A stretch of 64,000 bases of DNA from contig VNWV01000001.1 in NCBI GenBank assembly GCA_009801085.1, positions 124,001 through 188,000 on the forward strand, read 5' to 3'. A program made the translations under genes and the position numbers. Of this stretch, positions 33,111-43,978 are shown one piece after another. Below the pieces are notes generated by a model, which saw nothing but the letters and a program-made list of their open reading frames with translations, was not told the origin of the DNA and did not search any database. Each line of letters starts with the position of its first letter. Position 1 is the stretch's first letter. The DNA comes from Lasiodiplodia sp. COLG20. Its lineage: Eukaryota; Ascomycota; Dothideomycetes; Botryosphaeriales; Botryosphaeriaceae.

Positions 33111-34979
33111 CAAGCACCAGCAAAAAGACACAAACAGCCCCCACATCACACATGCAACGGACATCTGTCCGTCTCAGACACGGACTGCAGCAAGGGCGGC
33201 AATAGGCGCGACGATGGGTTTTTACGGAGGGAGCTCCTTTGGACATAAGCTAATGGGCGCTCCCTGTCGGTTCGGGCCAGAGATGCCGATTGGAACTCGG
33301 TGCGCGGTAGGCGTAGCAGATGACGCTACCATGACCCTTGTGGGGAATTAGCTTCTCGAAGGCACACAAGACGAAGAGATCGATGCGTGCGAGATGGGCA
33401 AGATGCAATAGTGGGCGCATCTGAAAACAGCGGTGCGAAGTCTATAGGAGATAATTACGCCTCAGCCACGTCAGTGAGCCCCTCGGGCTAATGAGGCAAT
33501 TTCTATTTGCATCGAACCACCACGTGTTGTCGAAACATAAGTCGAGTCGGAAAACAGAGCCCGTGCCAGGGCGGTTACAGGTAACTGTTGTGTGCAAATC
33601 TATGCGCTATGGAAGCAAATTCTGTGGCGCGACTAGACTCGGTGGTTTATTACCGCCGCGACTTCCGAAAGCGGACATTCAAGGTGGCTTGCTTTTGCTT
33701 TTGACTGAATCGGGTAATTGGAACAGGGTGAGGGCTGGTCTAGTAGGAGGGCGTGCGCCAATCAAAAGCAGTGGGAATTGGGCTGCTTTTCCAGGAATCG
33801 AGAAGGCCCCTTTATGTTCTAGAGCGTAGCTCGAATAGAGTGTGAACTCATGATTTGCATTGCAGGTGCAGATCCGACACGGCGAGTCGTATTGCGGAGA
33901 TGCACGAGTCGTTGCCTGTGCTTGACAGGACGGGCTGCTTTTAGGCCAGGCACGCGGCGGGCGGGCGTGGCCGGTGCCGGGATGGGGCGGGCGGAGACGG
34001 AAGTTGGGAGCGGCGTGCTTTTTCCCAGCCGCTGCGCGGTTCCGGCCGATCGAGATGTCAGCACATTCTCTCTCGGTGTTCTTCGACTGGCTCTTCCACG
34101 TGGAAGTGGAGCGTGTGCTCGCCCGGGCCGAGGCAGCCGCCAAGCACGACCCCTGCTCCAGCTCACTGCGAAGAAGCTGCGGGAAACAACCGGGGCCGCG
34201 TCGGCCGTCACCGCTCCCCCGGCAGCGGTTCTCTTCGCAAACTACCGAGGCCTTCTAGCGTAACGGCGCTCCGGCTCTCGCCCGCCCGGCTGTTCCGGCG
34301 TTTCCAGACGGTGGGCCGACTGCACGATGGCGAGCGTGCGGGAAACTGGCTTAGTTCGAAGAATTTGACAGCTCTAGCAGGTCCTACGTGCGCAAACGGC
34401 ATCGGTGCGCCAAGCCACTCTTCCTTTTGCGACGAAGCGAAGTTCAAGCGGTGGTCCCGGAAGGCTTCGGTCGCCCCTTGGGTATGGGTGTGGCGCCCTT
34501 CGAAACCCGTCCACGGCGATCTGCATCAACTGCGACCCTTCGCCCGCCGCCGCCAACAAACCGCACCCACCTTCCGTACACGGTCCCATCGATCTCACAG
34601 GAATCCTGTACCTGCGAGATGGGTCCCGCCAGACGCACTCCTGGCGCTCGCCTAAGGGTGATGGCGCAACCCAGGCCACACCTGGGCCAGCGGATGCATG
34701 GAAGAGCTGGCTGTCGATCTTCATCCTCCGCGGTGAGCCCGAACGCCTCCGGCCTGTCTTGCCGTTCTAGGTCTGGCCCGTAGGAGTGCTCTCTCCACCA
34801 GGACGTAAACCTGCGCTCCACTCTGCTTCACCTGGCGGCGCCCCCATTCGCCATCCCTGCCTCCTGATGACTGATCGATAACTACCCTCTGCCGCCGCCT
34901 TGACCCTTAGCCATGTAGCTAGCTGTCGAACGCGCTGTCGCCCGAACATCTCTCCGCACAACTGCCCCCCGAACGACTG
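33111..34979. other. Intergenic, no gene seen
   Basis: 1.9 kb. Contains overlapping GC-rich frames on both strands (33.8-34.8 kb) with no domain, start or splice logic. The last part is the leader of the rhodopsin-domain gene. Confidence 0.5.
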
Positions 34980-36514
34980 ATGGAGGACCGAAGCGGGCAG
35001 GTCCTGGCCGTCAACGTCGCCTTCTTCTCGCTAACATGGATCTTCATGATGCTGCGTGTCTATACGCGAGCATACCTGATCAAATCCTTCGGTACCGATG
35101 ACTGGTCCATGGTTGCTGCCCTGCTGCTCTTCACTGGCTATCTGATCTGCCAGCTGGGCGGCGTCGCATATGGCACTGGTCGCTACGACAAGGACCTCAC
35201 TGCAGAGAACAGGATGAGGGCTTTGAGGTACCCGGCCCACACAGTCCCCACAGCCGCCTATGCTAACTCCATTGCCAGGTACTGGTGGTTCTGTGAACTG
35301 TTCTATACCTCTGCCACGTGCACGTTGAAGTGTTCAGTTGTAAGCAGAAAAACCTGAAGCGAACCCCAACACCACAGTGGCGAATTCTAACCTTCGCTTG
35401 ATCGCCAGGGTCTGTTCCTTCTCCGCATCGCCGTCAAAAGGGTCCATATCCTCACCATCTACGTCATGAATGTCGCCAATATCCTTCTGAGTGTTGCCTA
35501 CTTCTTCGTCTTCATCTTTCAGTGCAATCCCGTCTCCTCGTTCTGGACCATCAAGCCGAACAATGAGCACTGTCTCCCAATTCATGCCATTGAGGGCATC
35601 TCCTACGGCGCTGCAGCCCTCGGATCGCTGTCCGACTGGGTATTCGGTCAGTCCACAGACCAACGCGGATGGCACGATCATCTGAACTGACCTTCCACTC
35701 CACGTGCAGGCATTCTTCCTGGCTTCATTGTCTACGACCTCCAGATGAACAAGAGAACCAAACTGGTCGTCGTTGGCATTCTCGCCTTCGCAGCCATCGG
35801 CAGCACGGCCACGCTCATTCGCATGCCATACATCAAGGGCTTCAAGGCCACTCACGACTTCCTCTGTACGCATGCCCTCACCACCTTACATCATACAGCT
35901 CCACTCCCCACACGGGACTATTTCCGCTAACCGGAGTGCCCCTCCTTTCTTTCTCCACAGACGAATCTACCGACATCGCCATTTGGTCTACCATCGAACC
36001 GGGCATCGGCATGATCGCCGCATGCATCGCCACGTTGCGGCCGCTACTGCAACACGTACTTCACCGCACCGGTCTGTCGACGCCCCACAAGACTAGCAAC
36101 TACGGCAGCTACGGCAACAATCTTGGACCCAGCTCGCACCGGTCGGGAGCAGGCTACGTGCGCTCCAACTCGTACTCGCACCACATGGACACGCTCCGGC
36201 CGGACACGCTCGCAGGCGGCACGGCCACGGTCATCGTGACGGGCGGCGATGCGACGAACAAGACGTGGCGTGACGACAGCGACAAGGGAAGCGACGAGCA
36301 CATCATCACCCACTCGGCCAGCGACATCCACATCAGCAAGAGCGTCCAGGTGACGCAAGTCAGCGAGCCCGCCGAGCCGAGCCCGACCCCCTACGCCAAC
36401 TACCCCCACACGAGTTGGCATCAGCACGCAGGCTCGAAATCGCACGGGCGGAAGCCGTCGAAGATAGACGAGAGGAGCACAGGCGGGAGGAATTCGGACG
36501 ATAGCTTGGTTTGA
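34980..36514 (+). CDS. Rhodopsin-domain (PTH11-like) integral membrane protein
   Basis: Five exons: 34980-35227, 35279-35339, 35409-35646, 35710-35865, 35961-36514; 418 aa with all phases consistent. Seven helices can be traced, beginning VLAVNVAFFSLTWIFMMLRV. Typical landmarks of the fungal rhodopsin domain are RVYTRAYLIKSFGTDDWSMV after helix 1, a Trp/Cys-rich WWFCELFYTSATCTLK in helix 3, CNPVSSFW and ILPGFIVYDLQMNKRTKL. The ~165-residue C-terminal tail is Ser/His/Thr-rich and cytosolic. The family is large in Pezizomycotina and includes PTH11, a surface receptor needed for host sensing in Magnaporthe; most members have no known ligand. This one lacks the cysteine-rich CFEM domain that PTH11 proper carries. 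Confidence 0.88.
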
Positions 36515-38002
36515 ACGCGAATACGCCTCCCTTTTTAAAGAGAAACGACCACAAGAGAAAGATCTTCTTTCCGGGAAAAAGAGATGCTGGAGTCGCGGCG
36601 CTTCACGGCGTAGTTCTTTCAGGGAGGGATTTGAAACTGGGAAGCAAGAGGTGGAATTTTATGGGATCTTTTTTTTTTTTTTTTTTGCATTTTTGCGGGC
36701 TCTTATACCAATGGTCATGGAAAGCACGCCAGAAGTGCTTCCCCCTCCCTTTTTCCTTCGTTTGTTTTTCCGCCTTGTTTTCCTTTGTTTTATTACAACT
36801 CACGATACGTCTACTACTACCACATATACTAATACCAGACACGATGCACTTTGTTCGTGCATTGGTTGGAGCCCTAAGGGCTTCAGCTTTATAATATTCG
36901 ATTCGCCACTGTGGGTGGGAAGAAAAGCACTAGCGTGGTGGAAAGCGAGAATCTTCAGGCCAAAAAGAGCACGGAGTCCTATCACCCACCATAGGCAAAA
37001 AGGGAATCAATAATGCTCGTAATCGGCTTCGTAATATGTCTTTTGCCGGGTCTTCCACTCTCACAAGGAGCATAACGATTGGCACGAGGGCGGGGTGGAG
37101 ACCGGCGGCGCAATCGTTATCAATCTATTCCCCGAAGGCTGTCGGCACAAGGCTAAACCCGACGGGCCCACCCCATTTTTCTTTCCCCCCCTCCTCCTAC
37201 CGCTTCCGCATGAGGTGGAGATCCGAGCCGCATTCGCACCGAACCAGTGGCTCTGGCTTTTTCTTTCCGGTGGATGGCTGTCCCCGTTCGGAACGCTCCC
37301 GAGACCCGTCGTGTGGAGACGGGGATCCCTCGGCGGAAATAAAAAAGGAAGATGAATATTGCAAGCCCACCAAAAATATGCGGGTTTGCACAACCCCAGC
37401 GTCATCACGTGCGTGGGGAACCGAGAAGGTCCTTATTTTTGGCCAAGGGGGCCAAGTGAGGGGACGAGGTCAGAATTTCTGTTCTGGGTTAGCGCTTCGA
37501 GCGAGTCGGTCGGCTATTGTATAACTGAGGGATGTTATAAGGTGGCCGTGATGCAGAACTGCATGAATCCTGCGCGTGTAAGCACAGATGGCTTTTAGAG
37601 ATGGGAGACGTAATAAGGACATATATATTCACATGTTATCAGGCAACTGAATACCACTTGTGCAACAGCAACTGGCGACTTTTCCGCCAAAGTTAGGCAC
37701 GAATGCCTAAGCGTGGTAAAGTGTTTCATGTATTCCAACAATAGGTGAAGTGAAACGTCCATGCGAACATCACGCGTTAGCTCCTGCCCATCTCTTTCCA
37801 CCTCTCCACGGACACGCTTCCCCTATTAGCTCAACAAAACGAACGATTTACTGGAAATGCGCCAATGGCGCCGAAAAAAGCGAAAGGTAAAATGTATACA
37901 CCGCTCTGCTGAACAGCATGATCACGCCATGGCCTCCTCACTCACTGTCCCCATCAATCACCCTCATCCACACCACTTGTGAAGAATGAGGACCCTGCGG
38001 TG
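36515..38002. other. Intergenic, no gene seen
   Basis: 1.5 kb between convergent genes. A T18 run near 36669 lies in the 3' flank of the rhodopsin-domain gene. No gene is supported. Confidence 0.5.
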
Positions 38003-38449
38003 TCATGTGACGACCGGTGAGGTAGTTGTCGAGCCCAATGCTGGTGTTGGCACAGTTGTAACAGCAGCCCAGTCCCTCCGACTAACGGGCATGCTTCTCC
38101 TAACCCCTCGATATCGAGCCTGCTTACCATCATCATCATTCGTTCTAGCCTCCTCCTCCTCTTCCTCCATCACTCTCCCTCCGCTATTGTCATCGCCATC
38201 CATGTTTTTCTCTCTCATCACCTCCGTCTCCTGATACTTGGGTGGCGGTGACTGTTGCTGCTGTTGCTGCTGGGCAGACAAGGCACTTAGCTGGTTGACG
38301 CGCTTTTCGTTCTCCAGTTTCAATAGTGTGAAGTTGGCGGCGTATTCACGCCTACGTTCGGCCTGGGCGCGGCGGCGCTCGCGCACGCACGGGAAGAGGA
38401 AGGTACCGCAGCCGATAAGGGACGATGTCATTACATCTCCGATCTTCAT
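38003..38449 (-). CDS. Small hypothetical protein
   Basis: An unspliced reverse-strand frame from ATG at 38449, 148 aa. The first 55 residues look ordered: MKIGDVMTSSLIGCGTFLFP, then RERRRAQAERRREYAANFTL and a helical LKLENEKRVNQLSAL, followed by a Gln run (QQQQQQQ), an acidic run and a variable tail. A GTAAGC at the codons for DDDG could be a donor. Splicing to a CAG 87 nt later keeps the frame; splicing further to the CAG before GGTCCTC would give an end reading SSFFTSGVDEGD, with the stop at 37954. I do not recognise it; the coherent N-terminus and GC3 bias make it more likely real than chance. Confidence 0.5.
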   Translation of the reverse strand: MKIGDVMTSSLIGCGTFLFPCVRERRRAQAERRREYAANFTLLKLENEKRVNQLSALSAQQQQQQQSPPPKYQETEVMREKNMDGDDNSGGRVMEEEEEEARTNDDDGKQARYRGVRRSMPVSRRDWAAVTTVPTPALGSTTTSPVVT

Positions 38450-40348
38450 CTTTTTTCGGTGAGAACTGAATCGTTGTTTTCCTCTGCTCTTTCAAAGATA
38501 GACAGGGGCCATGGGGCCACAGCCTTATGGGGTTCGTTGGTTTTAAGGGTCGAGTTCGCAGGAAGCAGCAGTCTGCTTCGATCGATATGACGATATATTG
38601 CGCACGAAATCCTTCGGCCGATGGCCCAGCCTCGTTGACGTGGCCTCGCTGGACTTTCAATTGGCTTTGTATGGATGGGTCGATGGGGCGGAGGTGGCAC
38701 AAACGGTGTGCAAGAAGCTCGGGGCTTCCGATGGACGAGCTTTGTCCCGCAAGGCTCTCTCTCTCTTGCACACACAATCGAAGAAAATAGGTCAGAACTC
38801 GATCCTGCGAGAGCCGGAAATAGGGGACAAGAATAGATGAATCAGAAAAGCGAAAATGGAGAAGCCAGAGACATGGCAAGAGCTACAGGGCTGAGGCGAT
38901 GGCAAATGGACAGAATTTGAAATGCATTGCCTTAAGTTGTTAGCGCACGACAAAATAGAGCGACGGTGACGCGTTGCGTCATACACGGCGAATGAGGGCA
39001 ACGAAGAAGGCGTATAGGCATGTGAGAGGGCTGCTGAGTCCTGATTGAGAAAGGTCGGAGGGCGCTAGCAGCGACGGCGGCATTAGGGGACGGTTGGGCA
39101 GATCATCAGCGCCGGCGGGAGCTTCTGTGGTGGTGAGCTTGGGCGGGCGGGGTGCCTGGCAGCGCCTTAGGCTTGACCCGGATCTTGGTTGCCCAAAGAA
39201 TGGATGCCGCAGCACTGCCGGTGATGGCAGCTCGACGACACTGCCGGGCGACTTGTCTGCCTTAGACATTCGGGAACTGCAGGATGTAGTGCACTCGCGG
39301 GCTGTGTCTGGAGGAGCTGCGTGGTGGGGTCGTGGCAGCCATTTTTGGAAGCCGTCCCTGCGTCGCGGCGTCGTCATAGGCACTGGGTCCTGAGGCGGCG
39401 GGGCGCAGCTTGTATGCGCGGTCACCACCCGCAGCTCCGCTTACACCGACCGACTCGGCCCAGCCCACGCGCGCGTGGCAGGCGGGGGAGCCAAGGCAGC
39501 CGAGTCTCAGCGCGCGCGGCTGCAGCTTCAGTCGCCGTCGCAGCGCCCGCCGTCGCAGTCGCAGTCGCAGTCGCAGTCGCAGGCGCGCTCGCAGCACAAT
39601 GCCCGACGCGCAGCTGAGCCGCGGCCCCAAAGTGGCCCGTCCGCGCTGTACTCTGCGCGCTGCCGCGATCATCTGGCTGCGCCGTTGTGGCTGGACTGCC
39701 TGGCCAACTGCAGCTCCGTCCGCTAACCCGGCTACGGCCCACCCGCGCGTTCCTCCCGCCGGTTATCGTGGAGAAGTTGGCAGAGAGTCGATGAGGCACG
39801 ACAGTCGGCGCGGCACGAGACCAGACCCAGCCCAGATCCGCAATCTCGCACGACTCGCTGCAATTTTCCACGCGTGCTGCAGTATCGATCTGCCCTGCTG
39901 TGGGCCATTGCCGCCCGTTGATGTGCTAAGCCGTTCGCTTGGAAGGATCGCTCTCAGCCTCAGCCGGCCGCTGCCTGCGTCGTATTTCATCGCAAGCATC
40001 CCTCACCCTCAGCCATCTGACTTTCGTTTTGCGCCTCACTACTCGTCCCTCGTTGCGTGCGCCACGTCCGTCCTCCATATCACCCCCCGCCGCCGCGCAC
40101 ATCCTGGGCCTCTCCGTTTCATCCGCCTCGTAACACGCGTAGCAATCCGTCCGAGCCAACGTGCGCCTGCTCCGACCAAGCTCAGCCTCGACCTAGCGAA
40201 TCCTTCCTGCTAAAACTGCTCCTCCCGCCTTGCCCGATCGTCGCCGAACTGCCGAACCTCGCGCTGCATGGGCATAGCGCCATAAACCTGCGAGCACTGC
40301 GCTCCCGACCGTCCAGCACCTGCGAACTCGGGAACGCCGGTCGCCATC
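38450..40348. other. Divergent intergenic region with hexanucleotide repeat
   Basis: 1.9 kb between the small reverse-strand ORF and the four-helix membrane protein. It holds a perfect run of CAGTCG units (about 39551-39582) and GC-rich chance frames on both strands. The last ~400 bases are C/T-rich and probably the leader of the downstream gene. Confidence 0.5.
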
Positions 40349-41470
40349 ATGGCGCGTAAGGAGCAGACCCAGTACATGACCGTCAGCGACCTGAACAATG
40401 AGCACTATACCATAGCCGTGCGTATCCCGCCGTAGCCTCGTTGCGCCGTACTGACAGCTTCCAGTGGTACTGGCGCCTCATTGCGCTCCTCGCCTCATGG
40501 ATGATTCTGGGAGGGTGAGTCCTTCGCGACGCCTGTGTGTTTGGCCTTCGCTTGCTCACGCTCTCGGTCGCATAGTTACCTTATCGTACCTCCGCTTTTC
40601 CAAATCGACAAGCCCGACGACATGCCCCAACCACAGCTACGATGCGGGCCCCAGGTCTTGACCATCCTCGTCGTCGCCCTGCTTGTTGCCGGATACTCGT
40701 TTACCGTCCTCCTTTGCTTCGCCGTGAAGTCGATGATCTTCCAGTCCGAGTCTATATTTATGCCCGCGCTGGCCTCCTCAGCTCTCGGTCTGCTGACTGT
40801 TTTCTACAACTGGCTGGTCTTCGAGCACTTTACGTGGAATCGCGCTTCCGTGATAGCCGTCGCGCTGTCTGGCGGCATGACGGTCCTTTACGGCATCTAC
40901 CTCGTCCTCACCAACCGCCGGATTGCGCAGCTGCGCACCCAACTGAGCTCTCGATCCAACAACATGTGGCAGCACAACAGCACCTACTACGAGAACTGGA
41001 TCGCAAATATGTTTCCAAGTGTCAAGCGCGTTTCGCCCCTCTATGCTCCACCGCCTGAGCAGCACAACATGCCGCTCACTGAAGACGATCTGGTCAACCA
41101 GCAGATGGCCATGCTCCTGATGAACAAGGACCCCGGCCCTTCGCCCGATGCCAGCCAGAGCACTTTCCGCATCCAATTGCCATATGGTGAAGAATCCGAT
41201 GGCGAGAACAATCCCAATGCCCGTCGCAATCGCTCCATGAGACATCAACATCACCACTCGAACAGCCGCGGCATCCCGATGAGCCCGCCGCAAGCGCTGC
41301 ACGAATACTATGCCAGTACCAGGACAAGAAGTGGAAGCTATGGCCACGGATACTCAAACTCGACCGACAGCAGAAGAGGGAGAACGGATGATCGGTCAGG
41401 CGGGGGCGAACCGAGAGCGAAGAGCAGAGAAGAGCGTCGGCAAGAGATCGAGCTGGGGCAGTTTCGCTAA
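40349..41470 (+). CDS. Four-helix membrane protein of unknown function
   Basis: Three exons: 40349-40417, 40465-40514, 40576-41470; 337 aa. It begins MARKEQTQYMTVSDLNNEHY. Four helices follow: WRLIALLASWMILGGYLIV, VLTILVVALLVAGYSFTVLL, FMPALASSALGLLTVFYNWL and SVIAVALSGGMTVLYGIYLV. The cytosolic tail (~165 residues) is Gln/Ser/His/Arg-rich, with SREERRQEIELGQFR at the end. The compact four-helix core with a long polar tail is seen in many fungal membrane proteins without assigned function. Introns of 47 and 61 nt have standard borders; the first is close to the lower size limit. Confidence 0.8.
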
Positions 41471-43978
41471 AACGCATGAAACGCTGCTAGGCGAGCGTCA
41501 TTTCTTCTAAGCAATCTCGGACGGAGTTCATGCCGGTTACGTTTCTCGGGATGGCATTCATTGGTGTTTCCTGGGTTTGGATGGGATACGAGGTGTTTGG
41601 TGCACAATATCGATGGATTGATTCTTCCTCTGTTTCCGCCAGCCGCTACCGGGTCCTTTTTTTCTCTCGTTCCTTTCTTCTGTACAGAGGCCTATCCCGC
41701 CCTTTGCGGCCTGCGGTTACATGGGCGCACGTAAGCGCAGCGTGCTCGATGCAACGGATGAATAAACGGTCGCGCGAAAGGTACGAAATACCGTAGATTA
41801 GTAGGATAACATAACGTATAATTTTCAATTTCAGGACAATTTCGCTCCCACATTCGGCAATGTGTCGCACGACGTAAACCTTCAGGCCAAGTTCACTTCC
41901 TTCTGGTCTGATTGTACACAACCCTCGACGCTCACTGCTCCCTCAGATGTTTACTGTTTCACTCGACGTCGTTCATTCACGATTCCAGAAGCGAGAACGT
42001 CTCAGAGACAAGATTCCTCATCTCGTCCAAACCAATAAGCCTCCGCGACCCCTCGACGTTCCACAAATCCACTCCATCGGTAGGGCCTACTACGCTTACC
42101 CGCCGTCACCCACATGGCGCCGTCGAAAATCAGGGAAAAGGGAAAAGAAACGAGCGTTCGCTCTCGCTCTCGTGTCGCACGCGCACCCATACGCGCATCT
42201 ACTACCCAGTCACCCCACCCGCCTGCGGAAAGAAAGGCAAGGAAGAAAAAAAAGGATACGAAAAGCAGACGCGAGTTCTAGGCTACTACATGATGCGCCG
42301 CACTGCTACCGAACCGCGTCGGTATGTACCCCTACTGGTACCCTGCAGGCTGCTCAAGCCAGGCAGCGATCACAGACAGGACACACAGATTTTCAGGCAT
42401 CAAGGACGACCGACTGCGCCAGCGGCGGCGCCGACGCCGACGGGGCCGGTGTAAACAGAAAAAGGTGCGAGCCCTAAGTCACGTCGCACCCCCGCCGCGT
42501 ACCTGAACCACGTCTTCTCTCTCTCTCTTTCTCTCTTTTCCTCATTTCCCCCTTTCTCCCCTCCCCGGCGGTGAGCTGCGCGTAGCCGTGTTGTGCCACG
42601 GAGAAGAGAGGGCTGACTATGTACCCTGGTACCTGACCGTCACTGTTGCCGCGGCTTGCATTTTTCTTGTCTCTGTGTCAAACCCACGGAAGGGGAAATT
42701 TTCGCCAGAAAGGAGCAAAGAGGTAGGAGGTCCCTGCGTACCACCACGGTAAAAGAGTCCCTTGACTGCGCCGGCTGCTGCGCCGCCGTTGTTCGTCGTG
42801 GTCATCGTCGTTTCGTTGCCATGGGACCCGCGCCACGGACCTGTACCACGGTTGCTGCCTGAGGCTGAAAAAAGTGTGCATTTCGGCTCCTTGATGTCAG
42901 ATTTCTAATTGCTCCTAGTACCACCGCTAGTGCCTGCCTGCTTTGGCTGCCTTGGTGCCTGGGACAGTGGTCGTACATGAGACACGGGATTCCCGAACGG
43001 ACGAGCTTTGCGAGGTAGAGCTGGTGGTCATGGCTCGTCATCAGGACTACTACTACTCATCATTTTTGCTACTGGTATACAGTGACATCGTCAGCAATCA
43101 GCATCAGACATCAGCAGCAGCAACCACCATCAGCCACGTACGTCCGCTTTTTTAGGGTTTTTTTGTTTTCCCTTATGTTATTCCCGTCCGGAGACAGGAG
43201 AACGTCAGCCTCAAGCTTTGGTACTTGGTACCACTCGCGCGTGCACACGCCGTCGCACACATGTGACGTGACCTTTGCTGGGACCGAGCTAGCCGTACCG
43301 TTCCTAGGTGGAAGGGGATCCACCTTGCTGAAACGAGAGCGATTTTCATATTCTCGAAAAATCTTCTAGGAGACTGAACTTCGGTACCCGTGGCCCGAGA
43401 GCTTACTTTTTCTTTTCTCCCTCCCATGGGGGAAGAGAAAAACAAATCGGAGGAAGCCACGTACGTGCTTTGCGTGGACGGCGAAACAATGGGTCCGGGA
43501 TCCAGGGAAACGATGAAACTTTGCCCTGTCAGCACACACACGCACGCAAGTGCCGAAAATCTGACTGTATCATTAAAAGGAACCGGATTGGACTGATGGC
43601 TACATCTACAATGGTCCCATGAGAGAGAAAAGGAAAATGCCGAGTAATAGTGAAACAAGAGGGCAACAAGAAAAAAAGCAAAATCGAAGAAGCTTAGCGT
43701 TTATCGCGCGCTCCGGGCCAAACCATATGCTGCGCTCCTACCTTGTGTTGCAATGCGCGCCGCAAACTCCCCCTACTCCACGCAAGCCTGCGTACCGATC
43801 TCGGAAAAAGCCAACGAAAAGACGGTCCGGTCCAGCCCACTTTAGCTACTACTACCCTCCCCATGGCTCCATGTTTTTTTCTCTCGCCCATCATTCCCCC
43901 CTACCCCTCTTCCCAAAGTCCACACACACATCCCCACATCCCCATACCCTATTTTTCCCTTTCCCCTTTCCCCCGCTA
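41471..43978. other. Intergenic between convergent genes, no gene seen
   Basis: 2.5 kb with several pyrimidine-rich tracts (e.g. TCTCTCTCTCTTTCTCTC near 42518) and many GGTACC-like sites between 42.3 and 43.4 kb. Two overlapping plus-strand frames at 41.9-42.5 kb are in different frames over the same DNA and carry no domain. Confidence 0.5.

Noticed and set aside
39551..39582. Regularly spaced hexamers that might suggest an array
   Set aside because: It is a simple CAGTCG microsatellite, with no spacer-repeat structure.
41912..42477. Two plus-strand frames of 176-180 codons
   Set aside because: They occupy the same bases in different frames in a pyrimidine-rich intergenic region.
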